A stretch of 64,000 nucleotides of DNA from Novosphingobium sp. EMRT-2 (GTDB lineage Bacteria > Pseudomonadota > Alphaproteobacteria > Sphingomonadales > Sphingomonadaceae): assembly GCF_005145025.1 (NCBI RefSeq), contig NZ_CP039695.1, forward strand, positions 1,421,501 to 1,485,500, given 5' to 3'. This document shows positions 48,362-55,464 of the stretch, one piece after another. Made by a program: the position numbers and the translations under genes. The notes under the pieces were generated by a model that worked only from the letters and a program-made list of their open reading frames with translations, was not told the DNA's origin and searched no databases. Numbering within the stretch: position 1 is the stretch's first letter; each line of letters begins with the position of its first letter.

Positions 48362-48539
48362 CTTCATCCGTCCATTCTTCATCACCCGACGGCTTCGTGT
48401 CGACCGATTCGCCGATAACCACCTCGATCGTCGCCCGCTTGAGATCCATGATGATCCGGGCACGCGCGATGCCTGCGTTGGCGACGGCCTTGGTGGCGCG
48501 ATCCATGTCCGCCTGGGTAATGCGTGCCGGGGCCGTCAT
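48354..48539 (-). CDS. Small phage protein of the integrase operon
   Basis: 61 residues from ATG 48539: PARITQADMDRATKAVANAG, then ARIIMDLKRATIEVVIGES and an acidic tail. Small proteins starting ARITQAD are common just upstream of integrases in alphaproteobacterial prophages; their role (perhaps in excision control) is not known to me. It overlaps int by 8 bp, and its 5' half lies in the out-of-frame end of the gene upstream. Confidence 0.72.
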   Translation of the reverse strand: MTAPARITQADMDRATKAVANAGIARARIIMDLKRATIEVVIGESVDTKPSGDEEWTDEDV

Positions 48540-49020
48540 GCCGACTGCCCGGAAAAGAGCCCCGGCGCTCCGCGGCAACGCGCTCGCGTTCGGCCCGCGC
48601 CTCCGCTTCCTTCTTGGCGGCGTAGTCGTTGAGCTGGCCCTGAACCTTGTTGCGGGCAGTCATCAGCTTCGCGCCAAGCTCGTTCTTCTCGGCATCGACC
48701 ACGCGCCCGCCGGTCAGATAGTGGGCCTTGGCCGACTTGTGCGCGGTATCGACGTGATCGATCGCGGCACGCACCAGCTTGATGAAGCTGCCGCCACGGG
48801 CATAGCTTTCGTCGTCAACGACCTTGGCGCGATCGGCGGCCGCCATGATGTCCTCGACCTTCTGCTCGAAGTCGGGGCGATCGGTCAGTAGCGCCTCACG
48901 AAACGCCGCGCGCGCCTCCTCCTCAACCGGTGGCTTGTTGTGGCCGGAAAGGGCTTCGGCCGGCTTGGGCTTCTCAGGCCACGGCGCGACATCATCGAAC
49001 ACGGGTTGGGTAATCGGCAT
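48382..49020 (-). CDS. Phage protein with Lys/Glu-rich helix; 3' end probably frameshifted
   Basis: 212 residues as read. The start (PITQPVFDDVAPWPEKPKPA) and the helical core (FEQKVEDIMAAADRAKVVDD; VQGQLNDYAAKKEAEARAER) look like real coding, resembling phage proteins next to recombination functions. After ERVAAERRG, at about 48574, the frame becomes Gly/His/Arg-rich and merely shadows the small gene at 48354. In another frame the sequence would read LFSGQSA and stop, overlapping the next ATG as ATGA. A G-run (GGGG) sits at the switch, so an indel is likely. Confidence 0.6.
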   Translation of the reverse strand: MPITQPVFDDVAPWPEKPKPAEALSGHNKPPVEEEARAAFREALLTDRPDFEQKVEDIMAAADRAKVVDDESYARGGSFIKLVRAAIDHVDTAHKSAKAHYLTGGRVVDAEKNELGAKLMTARNKVQGQLNDYAAKKEAEARAERERVAAERRGSFPGSRHDGPGTHYPGGHGSRHQGRRQRRHRACPDHHGSQAGDDRGGYRRIGRHEAVG

Positions 49021-49040
49021 GGGGAATGCTCCTTCGGGGG

Positions 49041-49439
49041 TCAGAAAGGCAAAGGCGTGTTGGTGCTCAGCCGGTCGATTTTCCGCCCGCGCTCCGCGTA
49101 GGCGCTGTCCGGCGCTTGCTCGCGCGCCCACGCCTGCCGGGCGACGAGCGAGCGGTATTCGGCTTCCGTCACCGGTCCCCCGGCGCACTTCGGCCACACG
49201 GTATCGAAGTCGATCGGCTCACCGTTGGCCTCGGCCTGCCAGCGCCACGACCGGTCCATGACCTCGCCGGTCTCGGGATCGTGCGGCGGGCCAAACCAGA
49301 GGCGGACGCCAAGAATGATCGTGTCGCGGCCGAGCCGGACCTTGTAGAAGCCCGCCACCGGCTCGGATGCATCGACACCACGAAAGGTGCGCGCCATGAC
49401 AGCCTGGGCATCGGCATAGGTGGCGGGCGCGCGGCTCAT
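49041..49439 (-). CDS. Hypothetical phage protein
   Basis: 132 residues from ATG 49439, which overlaps the stop of the 55-codon gene upstream (ATGA). It contains FYKVRLGRDTIILGVRLWFG and DPETGEVMDRSWRWQAEANG, then EAEYRSLVARQAWAREQAPD. I do not recognise the family. Composition is normal coding. The frame is open further upstream but that part antisense-shadows other genes. Confidence 0.7.
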   Translation of the reverse strand: MSRAPATYADAQAVMARTFRGVDASEPVAGFYKVRLGRDTIILGVRLWFGPPHDPETGEVMDRSWRWQAEANGEPIDFDTVWPKCAGGPVTEAEYRSLVARQAWAREQAPDSAYAERGRKIDRLSTNTPLPF

Positions 49440-49603
49440 TTCGCGATGAACTTCGATGCGATCCACCGCCACCACGGCGCACGCTTGGCCATGCGCTCGG
49501 CGTACCATGCGCGGGTTGGCGTCACGCCGAACAGGGGCGGATGCGCGGTGCCGGCGCTGCTCTGGCGCATGGTGGGCACGGGGACGTGGACGCGGGCGGT
49601 CAT
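49436..49603 (-). CDS. Small hypothetical phage protein (55 aa)
   Basis: ATG 49603 overlaps the stop of the repeat-containing gene upstream (ATGA), and its own TGA overlaps the next ATG (ATGA). The product begins [16 protein letters not shown] and ends with a Trp/Lys-rich stretch [17 protein letters not shown]. These two couplings are the main evidence that it is real. Confidence 0.65.
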   Translation of the reverse strand: MTARVHVPVPTMRQSSAGTAHPPLFGVTPTRAWYAERMAKRAPWWRWIASKFIAK

Positions 49604-50605
49604 GATACAGGGACCAGCTTGCCCGACTGGCAGACGTACCAGACATCGGCATCAATGCCGTCCTGCCCGACAATCCCAGCGGCTACAGAGATGATCTTGT
49701 AGGAAGGGTAAGCCTCACGCTCGACAGCAAAGATTGCGCATCCTTCCGCGCCCATAACTCGTCCGACATAGCCGGTCGCACTGGCCGCGCCCCAAGTGCC
49801 GGTCGCACTGGCCGCGCCCTGATCGCCGGTCGCACTGGCCGCGCCCCAAGTGCCGGTCGCACTGGCCGCGCCCCAAGTGCCGGTCGCACTGGCCGCGCCC
49901 CGAGTGCCGGTCGCACTGGCCGCGCCCCGAGTGCCGGTCGCACTGGCCGCGCCCCGAGTGCCGGTCGCACTGGCCGCGCCCCGAGTGCCGGTCGCACTGG
50001 CCGCGCCCCGAGTGCCGGTCGCACTGGCCGCGCCCCAAGTGCCGGTCGCACTGGCCGCGCCCTGATCGCCGGTCGCACTGGCCGCGCCCCAAGTGCCGGT
50101 CGCACTGGCCGCGCCCCAAGTGCCGGTCGCACTGGCCGCCCCGAGTGCCGGTCGCACTGGCCGCGCCCCGAGTGCCGGTCGCACTGGCCGCGCCCCAAGT
50201 GCCGGTCGCACTGGCCGCGCCCTGATCAATCGTCACATGGGCGTCATCGGACTTGATCGCCCGTTCCCACACCCAATCCCATGCGCGCTTCACCAGATCG
50301 CCGATGCCGATCTCGATATTGACGGTCAGGATAGTGCTGGCAGCCTTGTCGTCTTCGCGGCGGCAAATGTCGCCGGACTGCGTGACCGTGAAATACCTGG
50401 ACCGTCCGGGAGCGTAATATCCGAACACCGAAAGCGGATGAATGTCTTCGGGGCAGGCATGAAAGCCATTGCCGCAGCACTCCGCCTTGCCTTCGACGGT
50501 ATAGGTCTTGCCCGGTTCGAACTGGAAACCGCGACAGGTCAGATCGGTGTTGAAGCCCTTGATCGACTGGATCGCCGTCTCGGGCTGCTCTTTTTTCTTG
50601 GACAT
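49600..50605 (-). pseudogene. DUF7666-like phage protein with 9-residue repeats, frameshifted in the repeats
   Basis: The N-terminal half (from ATG 50605) has the phage domain KGFNTDLTCRGFQFEPGKTY, NGFHACPEDIHPLSVFGYY, with C-terminal [10 protein letters not shown] leading into the repeats. The C-terminal half ([32 protein letters not shown]) is also intact, but in a different frame. They are joined by 17 repeats of 27 bp encoding (T/D)(W/R/Q)GAASATG; the unit at 50122-50146 is only 25 bp. This 2-bp loss breaks the frame after the third repeat. Similar phage proteins have G.QSAA.T repeats expected to form a beta-solenoid. It may be phase-variable, decayed, or a sequencing error. Confidence 0.72.
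49771..50227 (-). repeat. Tandem array of 17 x 27-bp units (one 25 bp)
   Basis: Each unit reads GCCGGTCGCACTGGCCGCGC on the + strand followed by a 7-nt variable end: CCCAAGT, CCCGAGT or CCTGATC. These encode TW, TR or DQ plus GAASATG on the minus strand. The order from left is W-DQ-W-W-R-R-R-R-R-W-DQ-W-W-R*-R-W-DQ; the starred unit (50122) lacks 2 bp. The W-DQ-W-W-R block occurs twice, suggesting block duplication. Confidence 0.95.
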
Positions 50606-50615
50606 GGGGAGCCTT

Positions 50616-50975
50616 TCAGGACCGCAGCGCGGCCACCAGTTTTTCGGAAAGGAAGACGTTTTCGGTCGCGCCCGAGAACATCGGGGCGATGTCGCGGGGA
50701 TCGTGCCCGGCAAGACCGCAGCCAATCGCGGTCACCAGAAAGGACATCTCGGGATGTTCCGCCGCATACCGAACGAAATCGGCGACATACGGAGCAATGC
50801 GCTCGACCGGCATCGTCCGGATATTCTCGTCCTTGGTAGGGATGGCGTAGGAATTGCCGGACAAGCCAACGCCGCACCCCAGCGCAGCACCCCATGATTG
50901 AAGCGCCTCGCGGGCAGCGCCGGCACCATGGGCACCAGCCAGATTGGAACCGAAAACGAAAATCGGCTTAGCCAC
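50616..50975 (-). CDS. Phage macro-domain-like protein
   Basis: 119 residues from GTG 50975, chosen for GGAGG 5 nt upstream. The sequence begins AKPIFVFGSNLAGAHGAGAA, with SYAIPTKDENIRTM and FLVTAIGCGLAGHDPRDIAP: the glycine-rich loops of a macro-like nucleotide-binding fold, seen in phage A1S_2505-type proteins. Macro domains bind or hydrolyse ADP-ribose derivatives, so this could counter NAD-based defence (inference). Confidence 0.75.
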   Translation of the reverse strand: MAKPIFVFGSNLAGAHGAGAAREALQSWGAALGCGVGLSGNSYAIPTKDENIRTMPVERIAPYVADFVRYAAEHPEMSFLVTAIGCGLAGHDPRDIAPMFSGATENVFLSEKLVAALRS

Positions 50976-51105
50976 AGAAAGCCTCCATAACGAGAACGAG
51001 AAACGGTGAGACGGCCATCGCCACCGCCACGACAAGCGCGGTCAGGGCGGTATCGGCAGGGTCAGCGGCGAGGATGGCGCGCGCGGTGCGGAGCTGGTGG
51101 AGCAT
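50968..51105 (-). CDS. Small membrane protein (45 aa)
   Basis: ATG 51105 shares one base with the upstream gene stop (TGATG). The sequence is a short cytosolic part (LHQLRTARAILAADP) and a single membrane helix (ALTALVVAVAMAVSPFLVLV). It overlaps the macro-like gene by 8 bp. Unknown function. Confidence 0.65.
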   Translation of the reverse strand: MLHQLRTARAILAADPADTALTALVVAVAMAVSPFLVLVMEAFCG

Positions 51106-51533
51106 CACAGCCTCACCTCGTTCCGATCGGCCCCGACGACATCGGCGCCGGGCGACCATGACCACGGCTCAACCGGATCGAACGCGTCCATCGCCATGGC
51201 GAACAGCTTGACCGAATAGGGCACGCCGACGTTGCGCGTGACGCCGGTGTCCGGGCACTTGAGCCACTTCTTGGTCTCCTTGACCTGGTAGAAGTGGGCC
51301 ACCGTCTTGCCGGTGATCGTGTCCGTCTCGTGGATGACGAAGTGCCGCTTGTGGAACAGCGGAACCTTGCCCAGCGCTTCGGCGAGCGTGGTGGCGTCCG
51401 CTACGTCGATGGCCGCGCATTCGGTGCTGTCCATGATGTGCCACGCCCGATAGGTGTGGCGGACCAGCGGGCGGGCGCGCATATCAGCCTTGACGCTATC
51501 GAAGCAGGCGGCGCGGGTGCGGGTGGCGTTCAT
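51105..51533 (-). CDS. Hypothetical phage protein
   Basis: 142 residues: VKADMRARPLVRHTYRAWHI, FHKRHFVIHETDTITGKTVA, then KKWLKCPDTGVTRNVG. I do not recognise the family. Start and stop both overlap neighbours (ATGA at 51530-51533, TGATG at 51105), so it is part of the coupled leftward operon. Confidence 0.72.
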   Translation of the reverse strand: MNATRTRAACFDSVKADMRARPLVRHTYRAWHIMDSTECAAIDVADATTLAEALGKVPLFHKRHFVIHETDTITGKTVAHFYQVKETKKWLKCPDTGVTRNVGVPYSVKLFAMAMDAFDPVEPWSWSPGADVVGADRNEVRL

Positions 51534-51817
51534 GCCACGACGCTCCCCGACAGGCCCAGCGCGGCGTTTTCAGCCATGCGCCCGGCAAGTGCCCCGGCTT
51601 CGATCCGCTCGATCGCGGAGCGCATCCAAGCGGCATCCTCGCTCAGCGCCGGGCCGAACACGCCGACCGCCATGCAGACGGACTCGGGCTTGCTCAGGAT
51701 GCGCTCGATATCGCCAAGCGCGGCCGACAGCTTGATCCGCAGGCGCTCCAGATCGCGCACGACTTCATCGCGATCGTAGTTCGCGGGAATTGCCGAAGTG
51801 ATGGATTGCAACTGCAT
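51530..51817 (-). CDS. Hypothetical helical phage protein, first gene of the leftward operon
   Basis: 95 residues from ATG 51817, 5 nt after GGAGG; an in-frame ATG at 51835 lacks such a site. It has RDEVVRDLERLRIKLSAALG and ERIEAGALAGRMAENAALG, mainly helical. It is first of the leftward run that ends with the integrase and GIY-YIG fusion. Two operator palindromes lie about 70-115 bp upstream. Confidence 0.7.
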   Translation of the reverse strand: MQLQSITSAIPANYDRDEVVRDLERLRIKLSAALGDIERILSKPESVCMAVGVFGPALSEDAAWMRSAIERIEAGALAGRMAENAALGLSGSVVA

Positions 51818-51886
51818 CTTCGCCTCCATTGCCATCGCTGGCTTCCGGGTCTGCGCTTTCGGCTCACCGGGTATGGAGGTTTAATA

Positions 51887-51932
51887 TTTGCATATTGCAA
51901 AGTCGTCAACTGGAAATAGTTGCAATTTGCAA
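51887..51932. promoter_or_regulatory. Two repressor operators at the leftward promoter
   Basis: TTTGCATATTGCAAA (51887-51901) and TTGCAATTTGCAA (51920-51932) share TTGCA-N3-TGCAA. They lie between the leftward operon and the rightward gene at 52025, in an AT-rich stretch. The same motif is found at the repressor/cro promoters. Confidence 0.75.
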
Positions 51933-52024
51933 ACTTGGTGCGAATCACCTATCCGCAGACTGCGCTTATGGCGTAGATGTAGGAAAGCTATTTGACGCGC
52001 GGGCCAAGGCAGGAGTTCGGGACC

Positions 52025-52519
52025 ATGATCAATCGCGATGAGATTGGCCTAAAGGAGATCAATCAGGACGTGGCGCGCGAAGCATTTGCTCAGGCTGAGC
52101 GCTATCTGACTGACGTAATCGAAAACAAGGACCGCATCGATCAGCGATGCTTCATCTTGCTTGCAGGATACCTCCCTGTCACGCTGGCTGTAGCCAGCGG
52201 CAAGCCCGATTTATGGGGCGCACTTGCGGCTCTGCTGCTTACGGCCGGGTCCGTCTCGTTACTTTTGGCGCTTCGGGCTTTACCTTATCCTGCGGTTGCC
52301 GTGTCACCGGCGGCCTACATGATGGAAGGTATAATCGACGGGGATGAGAGAGCCTTGCCAATAGCGCAAGCCGCCTTGGCCCATGACGCAATTGAAAAAA
52401 TCGCTATTGCGGTCAAGTCGAACCGGATGAAGCTGCGGATGCTTGGCTTCGCTATCTGGTGCGGAGCGCTTTCGATTGCCGCGCTGGCAGCGATCAGAAT
52501 TTACGCAGCGGTGAGCTAG
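52025..52519 (+). CDS. Membrane protein with three predicted helices, unknown function
   Basis: 164 residues from ATG 52025 (AGGAG 9 nt upstream). A charged helical N-terminus (about 1-45), a first hydrophobic pair (CFILLAGYLPVTLAVAS and LWGALAALLLTAGSVSLLLA), a soluble loop and a C-terminal helix (FAIWCGALSIAALAAIRIY). The layout recalls small prophage membrane proteins used in superinfection exclusion or SLATT-like effectors, but I cannot assign it. It stands alone between the operators and the repressor gene, convergent to the latter, and is AT-richer than the chromosome. Confidence 0.72.
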   Translation: MINRDEIGLKEINQDVAREAFAQAERYLTDVIENKDRIDQRCFILLAGYLPVTLAVASGKPDLWGALAALLLTAGSVSLLLALRALPYPAVAVSPAAYMMEGIIDGDERALPIAQAALAHDAIEKIAIAVKSNRMKLRMLGFAIWCGALSIAALAAIRIYAAVS

Positions 52520-52622
52520 GCACTGACCGCTCGAAGTATTCGTCTTCTCGCGCCGGCAACGGCTGCTGCTTGGGTGTCGGGCTAGGTGATGGCTGCGGGG
52601 CTGGCTTCGGCTGATCTGTCAT
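52494..52622 (-). CDS. Small Pro-rich protein downstream of the repressor (42 aa)
   Basis: ATG 52622 overlaps the repressor stop (ATGA). The product is Pro/Gln-rich (TDQPKPAPQPSPSPTPKQQP) with a charged end (REDEYFERSVPSSPLRKF). The 3' end overlaps the convergent membrane-protein gene by 26 bp. The coupling is the main evidence. Confidence 0.45.
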   Translation of the reverse strand: MTDQPKPAPQPSPSPTPKQQPLPAREDEYFERSVPSSPLRKF

Positions 52623-52948
52623 CCGTTGGTTCCATCCTTAATGTAATCGACGACAAACTTTTCGACCTTGGCAAGCTGAGCTGGGGCCAGATCCGAGATC
52701 ATCTCTAGCGTGCGTGTATCGACCTCCTTGGGGTCGTACTCTGCGATGAAGCCTGGGCGAGTTTTGAGGGCCGGCGCGAGCCTGCGCAACCACTTGAGAG
52801 AAAGGCCGCGCTCGCCTTCTTCAAGCAGGCTGATGACCGCCCCGGTGGTAGGGGGCTCGCATAGATTTGCTAGCTGCTCCTGCGTCAGTTTCATGAACTC
52901 ACGCCACGCCCGAAGGTGGTTTGGTCCGCCGTTTTTGTCATCAGCCAT
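52619..52948 (-). CDS. XRE-family phage repressor
   Basis: 109 residues from ATG 52948. An HTH (WREFMKLTQEQLANLCEPPT, GAVISLLEEGERGLSLKWL) sits in the N-terminal half; the C-terminus (VDTRTLEMISDLAPAQLAKV) likely mediates multimerisation. It has no LexA-like protease part, so induction would need another route. An operator copy (52958-52970) lies 10 bp before the start codon, leaving no room for a standard ribosome site; leaderless translation is possible. It is divergent from the Cro-like gene. Confidence 0.85.
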   Translation of the reverse strand: MADDKNGGPNHLRAWREFMKLTQEQLANLCEPPTTGAVISLLEEGERGLSLKWLRRLAPALKTRPGFIAEYDPKEVDTRTLEMISDLAPAQLAKVEKFVVDYIKDGTNG

Positions 52949-52957
52949 TTTCGCAGT

Positions 52958-53031
52958 TTGCAAGATGCAACGCGGCATGTCCTCACGCATACTGCAAAGG
53001 TTGGGCTTGCAAGTCTCTTTGCAATCTGCAA
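52958..53031. promoter_or_regulatory. Repressor/cro operator region
   Basis: TTGCAAGATGCAA (52958-52970) and TTGCAATCTGCAA (53019-53031) both fit TTGCA-N3-TGCAA, and half-sites (CTGCAAAG near 52992, CTTGCAAG near 53007) lie between. They flank the divergent promoters of the repressor and the Cro-like gene; the right site ends 11 bp before the ATG at 53043. Confidence 0.78.
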
Positions 53032-53042
53032 AGTAATGCGCC

Positions 53043-53270
53043 ATGGAAACGATCACTCCCACGGCGCTGGCGGAGGCTTCTGGCATCTCGCTTCCCTATG
53101 CCTCGCAGATTATTAGCGGCAAGCGGACTCCCGCTCGCTCGCTCGCCATCCACATCTTGCGCACGACCGGCTGGCGGCATGGCAGCATTGCCAAGTTGAC
53201 CGACGAGCAGATCAGCACGCTCGAAAGCGTCGATCCATGGGTTCCCCGCGCCTCCCCGGAGGCCGCGTGA
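53043..53270 (+). CDS. Cro/YdaS-like HTH protein
   Basis: 75 residues, short DNA-binding protein: PTALAEASGISLPYASQIIS then GKRTPARSLAIHILRTTGW. It is the first gene of the rightward early operon, opposite the repressor and bordered by the operator, the position of Cro. Its stop overlaps the next gene (GTGA). Confidence 0.82.
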   Translation: METITPTALAEASGISLPYASQIISGKRTPARSLAIHILRTTGWRHGSIAKLTDEQISTLESVDPWVPRASPEAA

Positions 53271-53560
53271 CCACCGGGTTCTGCATCACCCCCGATGATT
53301 ACCTGTCGGTCGGCATGGCGCTCGCCGCGTGCATGATCTCGCTGGCGACGTGCGTTTTGCTCCACCGGAACGAGCGCGCGTGGTTTCGCGACCAGATCGT
53401 CACGATCAGGCGCGAGCGCCGGCAGATCATCGGATGGACCAAGGAAGGTTGGCCCATCGCCAGCGCCCGCGACACTGCCGTCATGGTGGACAGCAGCCGC
53501 GTCGCCTTTACCCCGATCGCGGAACTGCCTTTGCCCTCCACCGGTCCGGGAGAGGCGTAA
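53267..53560 (+). CDS. Small membrane-anchored phage protein
   Basis: 97 residues from GTG 53267 (GTGA overlap with the cro stop). One membrane helix (YLSVGMALAACMISLATCVL) then basic residues (RRERRQIIGWTKEGW). Unknown function. Most of it is antisense to the 3' part of the leftward frame at 53299-53931. Confidence 0.68.
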   Translation: MTTGFCITPDDYLSVGMALAACMISLATCVLLHRNERAWFRDQIVTIRRERRQIIGWTKEGWPIASARDTAVMVDSSRVAFTPIAELPLPSTGPGEA

Positions 53561-53931
53561 ACATGGATCGTCTCCACGCCCCCGGAGGTAACCACCCGGT
53601 TGACTGCAAAGGCTTTGGTGACGGGCTTTGCATCGGACGGGCTCCAGCCCGCGACTTCGATGCCGGCAAACAGGCTCATGGTAGAGCCATTCACAAACCT
53701 GCTGCCGGGCCGGTCCATCAGTTCGATGGAGCGCACTGTCCACGTCGAGGCGGTCTTGTTCTCGACACGCACCTCCAGCCTGACCCAATTCGGCCACGAC
53801 GTTTTTTTGAAATCCACGCTGAACACGGGTGCATCCATCCAGTGCGCCCTTTTGTGCGCGGCTCGCGCGTAACGAAACGACGCCGCGCTCAGCAGCAGCG
53901 CCAATCCCGAAATTGCCGTGGAGATGGTCAA
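53299..53931 (-). CDS. Antisense gene: membrane-anchored beta-domain protein
   Basis: 210 residues if started at TTG 53931 (a longer frame starts at 53997). A membrane helix (TISTAISGLALLLSAASFRY) is followed by a beta-rich domain (SWPNWVRLEVRVENKTASTW; GSRFVNGSTMSLFAGIEVAG). This part, 53560-53931, has good coding character and no rival on the + strand. The last 260 bp are antisense to the rightward gene at 53267 and look less protein-like, so the true 3' end is uncertain. Confidence 0.5.
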   Translation of the reverse strand: MTISTAISGLALLLSAASFRYARAAHKRAHWMDAPVFSVDFKKTSWPNWVRLEVRVENKTASTWTVRSIELMDRPGSRFVNGSTMSLFAGIEVAGWSPSDAKPVTKAFAVNRVVTSGGVETIHVYASPGPVEGKGSSAIGVKATRLLSTMTAVSRALAMGQPSLVHPMICRRSRLIVTIWSRNHARSFRWSKTHVASEIMHAASAMPTDR

Positions 53932-54011
53932 TGATCTGTCCCGCGCAGTTCTTGTTGGCTGCCGCGCGCACGATGCAGCGCGCTGGCACCGAGTCAAGGG
54001 AGGCGGCGTAG
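53931..54011 (+). CDS. Very small phage protein (26 aa)
   Basis: ATG 53931 with GGAG 8 nt before it. The product reads ICPAQFLLAAARTMQRAGTE and ends SREAA; the TAG stop abuts the next ATG (54012). It overlaps the start of the leftward gene. Supported only by its ribosome site and tight spacing. Confidence 0.4.
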   Translation: MICPAQFLLAAARTMQRAGTESREAA

Positions 54012-54146
54012 ATGCTCGCCGCCCTCCTCACCTTCGGCCTTCGCCTCTCCGCCGGCGCGCTCGTGATGATCGCGGTGAGCTGCGCGGCCGACATCCTGAT
54101 CCGCCGGGCGCGCCGCGCGCTCCGCAACCGCAGGAGCCGGCCATGA
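54012..54146 (+). CDS. Small membrane protein (44 aa)
   Basis: A hydrophobic helix (LAALLTFGLRLSAGALVMIA) and an Arg-rich tail (RRARRALRNRRSRP). The start abuts the previous stop and the TGA overlaps the next ATG (ATGA). Unknown function. Confidence 0.6.
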   Translation: MLAALLTFGLRLSAGALVMIAVSCAADILIRRARRALRNRRSRP

Positions 54147-54268
54147 ACATCGCGACGCTTGTCATCTTGGACGTTATCGCGCTCGCCGTCCTGTTCTGGC
54201 TGGCCGCACGCGCGCCGCTCGGCTGGCAGGATGAGGACGGGTTTCATGTCAGGGAGCGTCCCGAATGA
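54143..54268 (+). CDS. Small membrane protein (41 aa)
   Basis: ATG 54143 with AGGAG 6 nt upstream and an ATGA overlap with the gene before. One helix (IATLVILDVIALAVLFWLAA) and a polar tail. The stop overlaps the next gene (ATGA at 54265). Unknown function. Confidence 0.62.
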   Translation: MNIATLVILDVIALAVLFWLAARAPLGWQDEDGFHVRERPE

Positions 54269-54408
54269 GTGGCATCCCCACAGTTTGCCCGCCGGGTCGC
54301 ACCGCAGGGCAGGAGGCGGCGGCCTCCATCCTCTCCCGGCTTGCCGCCTCCAACCATTCCCATGTCGCTGACCCGTACTTCCATAATGGAGATTTCCCAC
54401 ATGCATGA
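54265..54408 (+). CDS. Small soluble phage protein (47 aa)
   Basis: ATG 54265 overlaps the previous stop. Reads SGIPTVCPPGRTAGQEAAAS then ILSRLAASNHSHVADPYFHN; helical middle, His-rich end. It overlaps the next gene by 8 bp. Unknown. Confidence 0.52.
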   Translation: MSGIPTVCPPGRTAGQEAAASILSRLAASNHSHVADPYFHNGDFPHA

Positions 54409-54859
54409 CCCGTCGTCAGCGTCCGAAGGCGGTTTCGTTGGACGAGATCGTGTCTGCCGTGTCGTGCAGGGGCTTCTCCGCGGCGCGCAGCAGATGGGTT
54501 GGACCGACGAGAGCCTGGCCGCCGCATCCGGCGTGCCGGCGCGCACGATCAAGTCCTATCGCGTCGAGGGCAAGGAGCCGTCGCTGAGCAATGCGCTGTC
54601 GCTCGGATCGGCGCTTGGCCCGGCCGTCGTGAACGGGCTGCTCGCCGTGATTGGTTTCGGCGGCGCCCGGTCGCTGGGCGAGGAAGACGCGATCGACCCC
54701 GCGCAGCTGGTCGCAACGGTGCTGGAGCCGCTGTCCGCAATCGCTTCGGCCGCCGCCGATGGTCGGATCGACCACACCGAGCGCCCGGCGGTCGAACGCG
54801 CCGCCGACGCCATCATTGCCACCATGGTTCCGATTTCGAGCGCCGGCCGCAACGGCTGA
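54401..54859 (+). CDS. Phage HTH protein (early regulator)
   Basis: 152 residues from ATG 54401 (GGAG 9 nt upstream). HTH-like segment WTDESLAAASGVPARTIKSY, then KEPSLSNALSLGSALGPAVV and an Ala-rich helical C-terminus. It occupies the place of a CII-like regulator in the rightward operon. Target unknown. Confidence 0.68.
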   Translation: MHDPSSASEGGFVGRDRVCRVVQGLLRGAQQMGWTDESLAAASGVPARTIKSYRVEGKEPSLSNALSLGSALGPAVVNGLLAVIGFGGARSLGEEDAIDPAQLVATVLEPLSAIASAAADGRIDHTERPAVERAADAIIATMVPISSAGRNG

Positions 54860-54882
54860 GCGCGATGCAAGGGAGGGTCCCC

Positions 54883-55326
54883 ATGATCGATTTCCTGAAT
54901 GCGGCTTACGCTGGTTTAGGCGCTGCTGGGTTTACCGTCGGCTTGGTGCAGACGGCGATCGCGTTTCACGAGAACCGGCGCGCGGCCGCTTTGGCGAAAC
55001 TGCTTGCCGATGCCGTCGAGCAGGGCACCGCCGCGCGCGGCCACGTCGTCAACCTCCAGCAGTCGTTGACCAAGATGGCAACCGACCTCGACGAGGCACT
55101 GGTCCGCAGCGTCGAAATCCACGCCGAGAACGACAAACTGCGCCAGCAAGTCGAGCGCGTGCGCCAGCAGCGCATTCGCGCCTCCCGCGCCGCAGCCGCC
55201 AAGCGGATCGCCGACGCGCAGCAGCGCCGGGTCGCCGCGCAGACCAAGACCATCTCCGCCCTCGCCGGCGGCGCACTTCGTCCCCGCGACGAGGTTGTCG
55301 CCGACGTGCGCCGGCACAGCGCCTGA
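54883..55326 (+). CDS. Coiled-coil membrane-associated phage protein
   Basis: 147 residues from ATG 54883 (GGGAGGG upstream). N-terminal hydrophobic helix (FLNAAYAGLGAAGFTVGLVQ), then heptads (EIHAENDKLRQQVERVRQQR) and a basic Ala-rich stretch. Unknown function. Confidence 0.65.
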   Translation: MIDFLNAAYAGLGAAGFTVGLVQTAIAFHENRRAAALAKLLADAVEQGTAARGHVVNLQQSLTKMATDLDEALVRSVEIHAENDKLRQQVERVRQQRIRASRAAAAKRIADAQQRRVAAQTKTISALAGGALRPRDEVVADVRRHSA

Positions 55327-55464
55327 AATCCACGGGGCGCGGTGGCCCCGATAGAGGAACGATGCGGTCCCGATAGCCCGTGCGACGCTGATGGATACGG
55401 TGCCTTTACCCACCGGCAGCGCCAATCGTTCCCCACCGGCCAACCCCAAGCACAGGAGGCCGCC

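Noticed and set aside
49771..50227. CRISPR-like array
   Set aside because: The 27-bp units are contiguous with no unique spacers and encode a 9-residue protein repeat.
52619..53086. Extended N-terminus of the repressor
   Set aside because: Upstream codons run through the operators and the Cro-like gene promoter; the HTH domain starts normally from the ATG at 52948.
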